Below, piece by piece: positions 6,159 through 12,623 of a DNA stretch of 18,234 nt (its first letter is position 1; every line of letters starts with the position of its first letter). This DNA is from Bacilli bacterium. GTDB lineage: Bacteria; Bacillota_I; Bacilli_A; RF39; UBA660. Both the position numbers and the translations under genes were made by a program. Location: assembly GCA_017476705.1 (NCBI GenBank), contig JAFUZI010000046.1, positions 1-18,234 of the forward strand, in the 5' to 3' direction. The notes beneath the pieces are model-generated. The model was not told the origin of the DNA, searched no databases, and was given only the letters and a program-made list of their open reading frames with translations.

Positions 6159-7121
6159 ATGAATGAGAATACAATTAGAACTATAAGTTCTGAAATGAAT
6201 AGATATTTAAATAATTATCAAATGTCTAAATTACAAGAAGTGTTATATAGGAAAGTTGAAGTTGAAAAGAAAGAAATATCTAATGAAGAATATGTTATTA
6301 AATTTATTAATTCTAAAAGACTAGAAGGATGCTCTGAATTAACTATTAAAAATTATAAAATACATATTTATAAAATGTTATCATATTTGAGAAAAGATGT
6401 AAGAACAATTGAAACTGATGATATTAGAGACTTTTTATCATATTATCAATCAAACAATAATTGTAATAATTTAACTATTGATGGTGTAAGAAGATCATTA
6501 TCTAGTTTCTTTACTTTTCTTGAAGTGGAAGATTATATAGTTAAAAGTCCAATTAGAAGAATACATAAAATAAAAACAGAGTTTTTAATTAAAGAAACAT
6601 ATTCAGATGAATTAATGGAAAGATTAAGAAATAGTTGTACTAATATAAGAAACTTAGCTATTATAGATTTATTAGCATCTTCTGGTATAAGAATAAGTGA
6701 ATTAGTTAATCTTAATATAGATGATATTAATTTTGAAAATAAATCATGCATAGTATTTGGTAAAGGAAAGAAGATGCGAGAGGTTTATTTTGATGGTAAA
6801 GCTAAATTACATATGAAAGAATACTTAAATAATAGAATAGATAATAATGAAGCATTATTTGTAAGTAATAGCAAACCATATGAAAGACTACAAAGTAGAG
6901 GAATAGAATTAATGTTACAAAAATTAGGGAAAGAAATTGGTGAAGAAAAAGTACATCCTCATAAATTTAGAAGAACACTTGCAACAAAAGCAATAGATAA
7001 AGGAATGCCTATTGAACAAGTTCAACATTTACTAGGACATACTAAAATAGATACAACACTTCACTATGCATTTGTTAATCAAAATAATGTTAAAATATCT
7101 CATAGAAAATATATTTGCTAG
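6159..7121 (+). CDS. tyrosine recombinase/integrase (Xer-like fold)
   Basis: The protein has 320 residues from ATG 6159, with GAAAGGGG eight bases upstream; a TTG at 6141 overlaps that site. The N-terminal SAM-like core-binding domain covers about 45-140. The catalytic set is complete: R178 (SGIRISELVNL), Lys in GKGKK (202-205), H268-x-x-R271 (HKFR), H294 (LGHT) and Y303 (LHYAFV). It should cut and rejoin DNA at a specific site. There is no excisionase, relaxase or phage gene nearby, so it looks like a solitary recombinase rather than part of an intact element. Length and layout suit XerC/D-like or transposon integrases equally. Confidence 0.92.
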   Translation: MNENTIRTISSEMNRYLNNYQMSKLQEVLYRKVEVEKKEISNEEYVIKFINSKRLEGCSELTIKNYKIHIYKMLSYLRKDVRTIETDDIRDFLSYYQSNNNCNNLTIDGVRRSLSSFFTFLEVEDYIVKSPIRRIHKIKTEFLIKETYSDELMERLRNSCTNIRNLAIIDLLASSGIRISELVNLNIDDINFENKSCIVFGKGKKMREVYFDGKAKLHMKEYLNNRIDNNEALFVSNSKPYERLQSRGIELMLQKLGKEIGEEKVHPHKFRRTLATKAIDKGMPIEQVQHLLGHTKIDTTLHYAFVNQNNVKISHRKYIC

Positions 7122-7157
7122 CATACAAGAAAACATACAGGAAAACATACAAGATGA
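7122..7157 (+). repeat. three tandem 12-bp direct repeats after the recombinase stop
   Basis: CATACAAGAAAA (7122-7133), CATACAGGAAAA (7134-7145) and CATACAAGATGA (7146-7157) follow the stop codon without a gap. Units one and two differ at one base. Short direct repeats beside an integrase gene can be accessory binding sites. The 12-base period also equals four codons, so a coding remnant in another frame (ending ENIQENIQDD) is possible. Confidence 0.6.
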
Positions 7158-7186
7158 TTGACTATATTTTAAATAGATGATACAAT
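7158..7186 (+). promoter_or_regulatory. promoter of the first Fic gene
   Basis: TTGACT (7158-7163) and TACAAT (7181-7186) are spaced by 17 bases, and TGA precedes the -10 (extended -10). It lies about 28 bases before the Fic ATG and just after the 12-bp repeats. Confidence 0.7.
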
Positions 7187-7214
7187 ATTATTACAAGAAT
7201 TTGAGGTGATTTAT

Positions 7215-8210
7215 ATGGATAATTACATACCACCATTTGATATTACAAATATTATGTTAGATAGAATATCAAGTATAATGAAAAAGGTTGGTAAGTTAGA
7301 TAATTATAAAGATTTAAATAAAATGCCAGTTTTAAGAAGAAATAATAGAATTCGTTCTATACATTCATCATTAGCTATTGAAGCAAATTCGTTATCATTT
7401 AATCAAGTAAAAGATATTATTGATGGTAAAAAAGTAATAGGTCCTCAAGATGAGATACAAGAAGTAAAAAACGCCTATGAAGCATATAAACTAATAAAAA
7501 TGGTAAATCAATATTCTATTAAAGATTTAAAAAAAATTCACGGTGTAATGACTTATCTTACAGTTGATGAATCTGGAGAGTTTAGAAAAGGTAATGAAGG
7601 AGTATTTGATGAAAATGGTAATTGTATTCATGTTTGCCCACCACCTGAACAAGTTGATGAGTTAATGAAACAATTATTTAAATGGATGGAAAACAATAAT
7701 GGTATAGTTCATCCATTAATATTATCATCAGTATTTCATTATGAATTTGTATTTATTCACCCATTTAAAGATGGTAATGGAAGAACTGCAAGACTATGGC
7801 AAAACGTTATACTTTCAAATTGGGAAGAAATTTTTGAATATGTTCCAATTGAATCTCAAATAAAAAAATATCAAGAAGAATATTATTCTTCAATTGCAAA
7901 TTGTGATCATAATGGTAATTCTACTGAGTTTATAGAATTTATGTTAAAAATGATTGATGAAACATTAGAAGATTTAATGGATAGTACTAGTGTACAAGCA
8001 AATCATGTTAGTTCATATGTTAATAAGTTATTAGATGTAATGGAAACTGGAGTAGCTATGACAGCATCCGAATTAATGGAAAAATTAAATATGAAATCTC
8101 GTATATCATTTAGAGATAATTATCTAAATCCAGCATTAGAAAATGGATTGATAAAAATGACTAATCCAGATAAACCAACGAGTAAAAATCAAATGTATTT
8201 TAAAGTATAA
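7215..8210 (+). CDS. Fic-family protein AMPylator (class II-like)
   Basis: The protein has 331 residues from ATG 7215, with GAGGTG six bases upstream. The Fic active-site motif HPFKDGNGRTAR begins at H182 and is complete, so adenylyl transfer from ATP to a target Ser, Thr or Tyr is likely. An N-terminal inhibitory-helix motif SSLAIEAN (51-58, with S52 and E56) fits the S/TxxxE pattern of class II enzymes that restrain themselves, though the residue after Glu is Ala rather than Gly or Asn. The C-terminal part (about 250-331) resembles the winged-helix tail of many such proteins (MTASELMEKLNMKSRISFRDNYLNPALENGLI), perhaps for DNA or target binding. No separate antitoxin gene is adjacent. It has its own promoter and terminator. 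The target is unknown. Confidence 0.93.
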   Translation: MDNYIPPFDITNIMLDRISSIMKKVGKLDNYKDLNKMPVLRRNNRIRSIHSSLAIEANSLSFNQVKDIIDGKKVIGPQDEIQEVKNAYEAYKLIKMVNQYSIKDLKKIHGVMTYLTVDESGEFRKGNEGVFDENGNCIHVCPPPEQVDELMKQLFKWMENNNGIVHPLILSSVFHYEFVFIHPFKDGNGRTARLWQNVILSNWEEIFEYVPIESQIKKYQEEYYSSIANCDHNGNSTEFIEFMLKMIDETLEDLMDSTSVQANHVSSYVNKLLDVMETGVAMTASELMEKLNMKSRISFRDNYLNPALENGLIKMTNPDKPTSKNQMYFKV

Positions 8211-8212
8211 TG

Positions 8213-8238
8213 ACAGAACACCGATGTGTTCTGTTTTT
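8213..8238 (+). terminator. intrinsic terminator
   Basis: ACAGAACAC (8213-8221) pairs with GTGTTCTGT (8226-8234) around loop CGAT, with TTTTT at 8234-8238. It is two bases after the Fic stop. Confidence 0.92.
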
Positions 8239-8284
8239 AGTAATTTTACGAACACAAAATCAATTAAAAATAGTCAGTTGTTTA

Positions 8285-8293
8285 TGATATAAT
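8285..8293 (+). promoter_or_regulatory. extended -10 promoter
   Basis: TGATATAAT is a perfect extended -10, 19 bases before the ATG of the 101-residue gene. No -35 is visible at the usual distance. Confidence 0.55.
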
Positions 8294-8312
8294 TATTATT
8301 GGAGATGATAGT

Positions 8313-8618
8313 ATGGAAAAAAGATTAGCATTTTTATATGATCCAAATACATTTTCAGAGACTGGTAAGTCAACAAAAGAATATTATGCTGAAGATTTAA
8401 ATGATGAAAAAAATGTTAAAGAATTATTTGATTATGCACAAATACTAGAGGCTTTTATAGAATATGATGGTTGGGAATATTTAATTAAAACGCACGGATA
8501 TGAAAAACTTTATGAAATAGACAAAAAGTCAGGATGGCTATCAGATCATTCTGATAATCTTCAAGATTATAAAAAATGGGTTGATTATGAAAAAAAGTGT
8601 GTTAAAGAGAAAAAGTAA
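8313..8618 (+). CDS. hypothetical protein, 101 residues
   Basis: I do not recognise this protein. It is soluble-looking, charged and rich in Tyr, Asp and Lys, with no signal peptide, membrane segment or cysteine motif (one Cys near the end). GGAG lies upstream of ATG 8313, and the gene has its own promoter and two terminators after it, so it is a real single-gene unit. Two possible helices (about 33-55 and 78-101) flank a WEYLIKTHGYEKLYEI segment. The adjacent Fic gene has its own terminator, so co-transcription as a toxin-antitoxin pair is unlikely. Confidence 0.75.
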   Translation: MEKRLAFLYDPNTFSETGKSTKEYYAEDLNDEKNVKELFDYAQILEAFIEYDGWEYLIKTHGYEKLYEIDKKSGWLSDHSDNLQDYKKWVDYEKKCVKEKK

Positions 8619-8640
8619 TCGTAAGATTAAGATATTAGGA
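8619..8640 (+). repeat. gene-end AT element, copy 2
   Basis: It begins right after the TAA stop and matches copy 1 (6056-6077) in 18 of the first 19 bases, with core GATTAAGATATTA. One arm of the hairpin is altered, so the stem is weaker than in copy 1. Confidence 0.5.
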
Positions 8641-8663
8641 ATTGAGAAATCAGTTCTTTTTTT
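8639..8663 (+). terminator. intrinsic terminator
   Basis: GAATTG (8639-8644) pairs with CAGTTC (8651-8656), one G-U pair, followed by seven T. It is the first of two terminators in tandem. Confidence 0.8.
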
Positions 8664-8681
8664 AGTAATATTGCGTTCCTT

Positions 8682-8710
8682 ATAGGTATAATTTTTTATA
8701 CCTATTTTTT
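8682..8710 (+). terminator. second tandem terminator
   Basis: ATAGGTATA (8682-8690) pairs with TATACCTAT (8697-8705), followed by TTTTT. It lies just before the TetR promoter and insulates it from upstream transcription. An additional role for the RNA between the two hairpins is not evident. Confidence 0.8.
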
Positions 8711-8718
8711 ATGGTTTA

Positions 8719-8747
8719 TTGACTAAACTAATTGAATTAGTTATAAT
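8719..8747 (+). promoter_or_regulatory. promoter of the TetR operon
   Basis: TTGACT (8719-8724) and TATAAT (8742-8747) are spaced by exactly 17 bases, the strongest promoter match in the window. The spacer is filled by a palindrome (8726-8742). Confidence 0.85.
8726..8742. promoter_or_regulatory. candidate TetR-family operator (palindrome)
   Basis: AACTAATTGAATTAGTT is a perfect palindrome of two 8-base arms around one G, lying between -35 and -10. The half-site AATTAGTT recurs at 8756-8763 in the leader. The placement is classic for autorepression by the TetR protein encoded next. Confidence 0.75.
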
Positions 8748-8774
8748 AATAATGTAATTAGTTAGGAGGATATT

Positions 8775-9347
8775 ATGGCAAGAAATAGTATTAGTGATGA
8801 GCTAATTATTGAAACATCTGCTAGACTTTCAAATAAAGTTGGATTAGATAATTTATCTTTAAAAATGATTGCTGAAGAATTGGATATAAAATCTCCATCT
8901 TTATATAACCATATTTCAAGCCTTGATGACATTAAAGAAAAACTAATGATTTATGGTTGGAAAGAATTAGGAGAAAAGGCAATTGATTCAGCAGTTGGTG
9001 TATCTGGTTATGATGCACTAAGAAAAATGTGTTATGCATTTTATGACTATACTACAAATAATAAAGGTGTATTTCAAGCAATGCTTTGGTATAACAAATT
9101 TAAAAGTGATGAAATGGCAAATGCTACAACAAAGTTATTTAGTATTTTACATAAGATACTGGAACCATTAAATATTAGTAGTAATAATGTAGAGCATATT
9201 ATAAGAACTTTAAGAAGTTTTTTAGAGGGCTTTTCTTTATTGGTTAATAATAATTCATTTGGTAATCCAATATCAATTAAAGAAAGTTTTGATTTATCGT
9301 TAGATATTATTATTAATGGAATAAAATCTTTGGAAGGAGTTAAATAA
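8775..9347 (+). CDS. TetR/AcrR-family transcriptional regulator
   Basis: The protein has 190 residues; AGGAGG lies five bases before ATG 8775. The N-terminal DNA-binding domain has the usual order: ELIIETSARLSNKVGLDNLSL, then MIAEELDIKSPSLYNHISSLDDI (helix-turn-helix about 28-50). The all-helical C-terminal part, with GYDALRKMCYAFYDYTTNNKGVFQAML and RTLRSFLEGFSLL, resembles the C-terminal domain of TetR members that carry a WHG-type ligand domain. It probably represses its own operon through the palindrome in its promoter. The ligand is unknown. The next gene starts two bases after its stop. Confidence 0.93.
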   Translation: MARNSISDELIIETSARLSNKVGLDNLSLKMIAEELDIKSPSLYNHISSLDDIKEKLMIYGWKELGEKAIDSAVGVSGYDALRKMCYAFYDYTTNNKGVFQAMLWYNKFKSDEMANATTKLFSILHKILEPLNISSNNVEHIIRTLRSFLEGFSLLVNNNSFGNPISIKESFDLSLDIIINGIKSLEGVK

Positions 9348-9348
9348 A

Positions 9349-10092
9349 ATGAATGAGTATATTAATTTAGATGAAAATAATATTGATGAAGAACATATTT
9401 GTTGTGCAATTGGTGATCCTAAACATCAAGATGGTGTTGACAAAAAGAAAGAATGGATTAAAGGCAAATTAAAAGATGGTCATGTATTTAGAAAGTTAAA
9501 TGCAAGAGGTAAAATTTTTATTGAGTATGAACCAATAGAAACTGCTTGGGTTCCTATCAATGGTAAAAACTATATGCATATTTATTGCTTATGGGTAGCA
9601 GGTAGTTTTAAGGGAAAAGGTATTGGTAAAGAATTATTAGAATATGCTATTGAAGATGCTAAAAAGAAAAAAATGAGTGGAGTTTGTACATTGGTATCTC
9701 AAAAGAAGAAACCATTTATTGGTGATAAGAAATTCTTTGAACACTACGGATTTAAAGTTGTAGATACGATTAATGATTATGAATTAATGGCATTACAATT
9801 TGATGATAAAGAAACACCTAAATTTAGTGATACAGCTCGTAAAATGGAAATTGAAAGTCAAGATTTCACTATTTATTATTCAAATGAATGTCCTTATGTA
9901 GAATATGAAGTAAAAGAATTGTCTGACTATGCTAAAGACAAAGGAATTAAATTGAACTTCATAAAAATAGATACATTAGAGAAAGCAAAAAATGCACCAT
10001 GTGTATTTAATAATTGGGCTAACTTTTATAAAGGAAAATTTGTATCAAATACAATATTAAATGCAAATGCATTTGAAAAATTATTAAAATAA
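9349..10092 (+). CDS. GNAT N-acetyltransferase with C-terminal YoaP-like domain
   Basis: The protein has 247 residues. The N-terminal GNAT domain (about 50-155) has LWVAGSFKGKGIGKELLEYA, the acetyl-CoA pyrophosphate loop (G-K-G-I-G-K). The C-terminal part (about 170-247), DFTIYYSNECPYVEYEVKEL onward, matches the YoaP-like domain seen fused to GNAT domains in Bacilli. It has a thioredoxin-like beta-alpha start with C181-P but no second cysteine. The substrate is unknown. GGAAGGAG precedes the ATG, and the gene is co-transcribed with tetR, so its expression probably answers to the TetR ligand. Confidence 0.88.
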   Translation: MNEYINLDENNIDEEHICCAIGDPKHQDGVDKKKEWIKGKLKDGHVFRKLNARGKIFIEYEPIETAWVPINGKNYMHIYCLWVAGSFKGKGIGKELLEYAIEDAKKKKMSGVCTLVSQKKKPFIGDKKFFEHYGFKVVDTINDYELMALQFDDKETPKFSDTARKMEIESQDFTIYYSNECPYVEYEVKELSDYAKDKGIKLNFIKIDTLEKAKNAPCVFNNWANFYKGKFVSNTILNANAFEKLLK

Positions 10093-10106
10093 ATAGGAGC
10101 AATAAG

Positions 10107-10400
10107 ATGGCTACTACAAAAGATTATAGGAATTTTGTTTTAGAACAATTAAACTTATTAGATAATATAACTTGTAAGTCTATGATGGGAGAATATTTGC
10201 TTTATTATAATGGAGTATTATTTGGTGGTATTTATGATGATAGATTACTTGTAAAAATAGTAGATAATAATAAAAAATATAATATGCAAGAAGCAATCCC
10301 ATACAATGGAGCTAAGCCAATGTATCTTGTAGATGATGTGGATAATCAAGAATTATTAAGAGATATAATATTAGATACTTACAAAAGTTTAAAGAAATAG
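10107..10400 (+). CDS. TfoX/Sxy N-terminal domain protein
   Basis: The protein has 97 residues, only the N-terminal half of a full-length TfoX. The segment CKSMMGEYLLYYNGVLFGGIYDDRLLVKI (about 22-50) is the family's hallmark. In gamma-proteobacteria full TfoX activates competence genes, but stand-alone N-domains in Firmicutes are of unknown role, so a competence function should not be assumed. It is third in the TetR operon, 14 bases after the GNAT-YoaP gene, with TAGGAG as ribosome binding site. Its stop is TAG. Confidence 0.88.
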   Translation: MATTKDYRNFVLEQLNLLDNITCKSMMGEYLLYYNGVLFGGIYDDRLLVKIVDNNKKYNMQEAIPYNGAKPMYLVDDVDNQELLRDIILDTYKSLKK

Positions 10401-10404
10401 AATG

Positions 10405-10424
10405 ATTAGAATATTAAGATATTA
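10405..10424 (+). repeat. gene-end AT element, copy 3
   Basis: AATATTAAGATATTA (10410-10424) is identical to 6060-6074 and begins nine bases after the tfoX-like stop. A T run (10440-10447) follows further on, without a strong hairpin, so termination of this operon is otherwise poorly explained. Confidence 0.45.
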
Positions 10425-10567
10425 ATATGTGTTAAATAAATTTTTTTAGATAAACTTTTAGGTAAGTTAAAATACGATGTCAGAAAATTGGACATAACTT
10501 TTTTGCAATTTAGGAGTAAGTTATACGATTATAACAACACATACTTATTAAATTTTAGTAAGATGAA

Positions 10568-10576
10568 TGATATAAT
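10568..10576 (+). promoter_or_regulatory. extended -10 promoter of a lost gene
   Basis: TGATATAAT is a perfect extended -10. It is followed at the normal distance by a GGTGATGTG-type start, but the reading frame ends after 15 codons. Confidence 0.45.
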
Positions 10577-10595
10577 CAAAGTAGGAACTGGTGAT

Positions 10596-10643
10596 GTGAT
10601 AAAAATATTAGCAAGTGATTTTGATAATTACAAAAAAGTATAA
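10596..10643 (+). pseudogene. remnant of a HAD-family (Cof-type) phosphatase start
   Basis: From GTG 10596 the frame reads VIKILASDFDNYKKV and stops at TAA 10641-10643. IKILASDFDN is the first strand and motif I (DxD) of HAD-family Cof-type sugar phosphatases, which normally continue with TL and about 250 more residues. Here the similarity stops right after the motif, as if the rest was deleted. A promoter precedes it. With only 10 informative residues this is suggestive, not proven. Confidence 0.4.
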
Positions 10644-10771
10644 TTACTAATAAATTATCAAATTAAAAAAAGAAGAAAACTCTATAATTGTTAGTATAAA
10701 GTTTAAATAAAACTTAAAGAATAATGAAACAACAATATAAATATGATAGAATATAATTAGGAGGAAAAAAT

Positions 10772-11125
10772 ATGAAAATGGAAATAGATAATGAAGTTAA
10801 TCAATTAGAAGTATATGAAGAATTTAAAAAATATTGTAAATTTTATGGAGAAAACATTTTAGATAATGGTGTTAGAAGATTAAATGTTCAAAACGGTTAT
10901 GATCAAGATTATAGTATGAATCTAGATTATATTCCTGTATCTTCAGGACTATCTAGTCCTACTGATTCTTTGATTGTTGAAGGAAGATCAGATGAAATAT
11001 ATAATTCAATTGATGAATTATTAAATATTGGATATGAAATGCTAGGACAAGATTCTTTTCGTACAAAAGAAGAAGTCGAAAACATGAACTATTCAAATAG
11101 TGGATTGAGTAATAGAAATCGATAA
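10772..11125 (+). CDS. hypothetical protein, 117 residues
   Basis: I do not recognise this protein. AGGAGG lies seven bases before ATG 10772, a very strong site. The sequence is acidic, with two possible helices (about 10-26 and 78-92) and a Ser/Thr-rich middle; there is no signal peptide or membrane segment, and one Cys. The last residues (NSGLSNRNR) overlap a different open frame (11109-11387) that continues with coding character. So the gene may originally have been longer and lost its frame by a one-base change, or two unrelated fragments have been joined. Confidence 0.6.
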   Translation: MKMEIDNEVNQLEVYEEFKKYCKFYGENILDNGVRRLNVQNGYDQDYSMNLDYIPVSSGLSSPTDSLIVEGRSDEIYNSIDELLNIGYEMLGQDSFRTKEEVENMNYSNSGLSNRNR

Positions 11126-11387
11126 TTTTTATTATATTCAATATAAAGTATTAGTTAAAAATGATTCAAGTGATGATTTTCAATTAAATAATAAAAGCTT
11201 AAGTATTGAATCAGACTATATTGATTATAGTATCTCATCTAGTGATAATTCTAATATCATAAAAGCTAATTCTAGTAAAACAGTTTACTTGAAAGTAGAA
11301 TATAAAAAAGAAGTACCACAAGAAGCATTTTCATCAGGATCATTTAGTGATAATAAAAAAATTCACTATCAAAGAAAACTAAAATAA
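11109..11387 (+). pseudogene. frame-shifted C-terminal fragment resembling a cell-surface protein
   Basis: A frame without any ATG, +1 relative to the preceding gene, is open for 92 codons and ends in TAA at 11385-11387. It contains YKVLVKNDSS, a Ser/Asn-rich stretch, then SSKTVYLKVEYKKEVPQ and EAFSSGSFSDNKKI. The order VKNDS...SKTVYLKVEY...VP...AF resembles beta-sandwich repeats in secreted Firmicute surface proteins, where a polar loop leads into a K-T-V/F-Y-L-x-V-x-Y strand. There is no start codon or Shine-Dalgarno site for it, so it is most likely the broken end of a larger gene. Confidence 0.5.
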
Positions 11388-11398
11388 CGAGGGATAAA

Positions 11399-12511
11399 AT
11401 GGAAAACACAAGAGAAAAAGTTGTAGTTAAAACAAGCATAATAAGTATAATTTCAAATATAATTCTTGCATCATTTAAAGCATTCGTTGGATTACTTGCA
11501 AATTCAATCGCAATAATCTCAGATGCAGTAAATAACTTAAGTGATGCCTTATCTAGTATTATAACTATAGTAGGAACAAAACTAGCAGGAAAAGCTCCTG
11601 ATAAAAATCATCCATATGGTTATGGAAGAATAGAGTACATGACTTCATTTATTGTATCTGCAATAGTCTTATATGCTGGAATTACTTCGCTAGTTGAATC
11701 AATAAAAAAAATAATTCATCCAGAAGCATCAGATTACTCTCTGATCACTTTAGTAATTTTAGTATCAGCTATTATAGTAAAGTTTATATTAGGAATATAT
11801 GTTAAGAAAAAAGGAAAAGAAGTTAACTCTGATTCTTTAGTTGCAAGTGGTTCAGATGCCTTTAATGATGCTATTCTATCTATCTCAGTATTAGCATCAG
11901 CTATAATTTATTTACTATTTAAAATAAGTATTGAAGCATATGTAGGTATATTACTATCTCTATTTATTATTAAATCAGGATTTGATTTAATTAAAGAATC
12001 CGTCAACAATATACTTGGTGTAAGAATAGAGAGTAATCTAGCTAAATCAATAAAAAGAGATATTACAAAAGAAGAAGAAATCCAAGGAGCATATGATTTA
12101 GTATTAAATGACTATGGTCCAGATAAATATTTAGGATCAATTCATATAGAAGTTGCTGATACATTAACAGTCGCTGATATTGATAGATTATCAAGAAAAA
12201 TATCTAAAATGATTCTAAAAAAATATGGTGTTATATTACATACAATAGGAGTATACTCAATTAATACAAAAGATAAAAAAGTTATGAACATAAAAAAAGA
12301 TATTACTAAAATAGTCTTTTCAAATAAAGGAATACTTCAAATGCATGGCTTCTATATAGATGAAAAAGAAAAAAGAATTAGTTTTGATATAATTATAGAT
12401 TTCAAATTAAAAAATAGAGAAGAAGTATACAAAAAAATATATGATGAAGTACAAAATAAATATAAAGATTATGAAATAGAAATAACTCTAGATGTAGATA
12501 CAAGTGATTAA
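11399..12511 (+). CDS. CDF-family cation efflux transporter
   Basis: The protein has 370 residues and starts at ATG 11399 after GAGGG. It has about six membrane segments in the first 200 residues and a cytoplasmic C-terminal domain. The metal site in the membrane is visible in helix 2 (SDAVNNLSDA, D42 and D49 region) and helix 5 (SGSDAFNDA, D153 and D157), and HPYGYGRIEYM is the family's loop after helix 2. A D-D/D-D set without the His of strictly zinc-selective members suits Mn, Fe or broader divalent export; the metal is not certain. The C-terminal tail beyond about residue 290 is longer than in minimal FieF-type members and may be a second metal-sensing fold. It is a single-gene unit with a terminator. 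Confidence 0.93.
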   Translation: MENTREKVVVKTSIISIISNIILASFKAFVGLLANSIAIISDAVNNLSDALSSIITIVGTKLAGKAPDKNHPYGYGRIEYMTSFIVSAIVLYAGITSLVESIKKIIHPEASDYSLITLVILVSAIIVKFILGIYVKKKGKEVNSDSLVASGSDAFNDAILSISVLASAIIYLLFKISIEAYVGILLSLFIIKSGFDLIKESVNNILGVRIESNLAKSIKRDITKEEEIQGAYDLVLNDYGPDKYLGSIHIEVADTLTVADIDRLSRKISKMILKKYGVILHTIGVYSINTKDKKVMNIKKDITKIVFSNKGILQMHGFYIDEKEKRISFDIIIDFKLKNREEVYKKIYDEVQNKYKDYEIEITLDVDTSD

Positions 12512-12536
12512 AAGAATACAAAAAAAATAATAATAT

Positions 12537-12559
12537 AAAGATCTAATTAGATCTTTTTT
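12537..12559 (+). terminator. intrinsic terminator
   Basis: AAAGATCT (12537-12544) and AGATCTTT (12549-12556) form a perfect stem around loop AATT, with six T to 12559. Confidence 0.9.
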
Positions 12560-12580
12560 ATATTAAATATAAAAATATTT

Positions 12581-12589
12581 TGATATAAT
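12581..12589 (+). promoter_or_regulatory. extended -10 promoter of ucpA
   Basis: TGATATAAT lies 34 bases before the ucpA ATG, shortly after the CDF terminator. No good -35 is visible. Confidence 0.55.
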
Positions 12590-12623
12590 GAATAAGAAAG
12601 AAATAATTAATAAAGGAGAAAAT

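Larger units (their letters stand above)
10401..10771. other. long intergenic stretch with decayed gene material
   Basis: This gap of about 370 bases has no full gene. It holds the third gene-end element, a weak terminator-like structure (ATGTC 10477-10481 with GACAT 10491-10495, then T6 at 10499-10504), a promoter at 10568-10576 driving a very short HAD-like start (10596-10643), and about 115 AT-rich bases before the next gene in which I see only a possible -10 (TGATAGAAT, 10744-10752). Confidence 0.5.

Noticed and set aside
6533..6751. Minus-strand hydrophobic frame inside the recombinase gene
   Set aside because: Antisense of AT-rich coding DNA reads as Leu/Ile-rich by composition; no start signals.
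7087..7159. Short frame MLKYLIENIFASIQEN... over the recombinase end and the 12-bp repeats
   Set aside because: No ribosome binding site and mostly inside the recombinase gene; kept only as an alternative explanation of the repeats.
6141..8210. Integrative element with defined attachment sites
   Set aside because: No matching pair of direct repeats flanking the recombinase and no tRNA gene or excision genes were found.
10959..11141. Minus-strand frame over the 117-residue gene
   Set aside because: No Shine-Dalgarno site and composition typical of antisense shadow.
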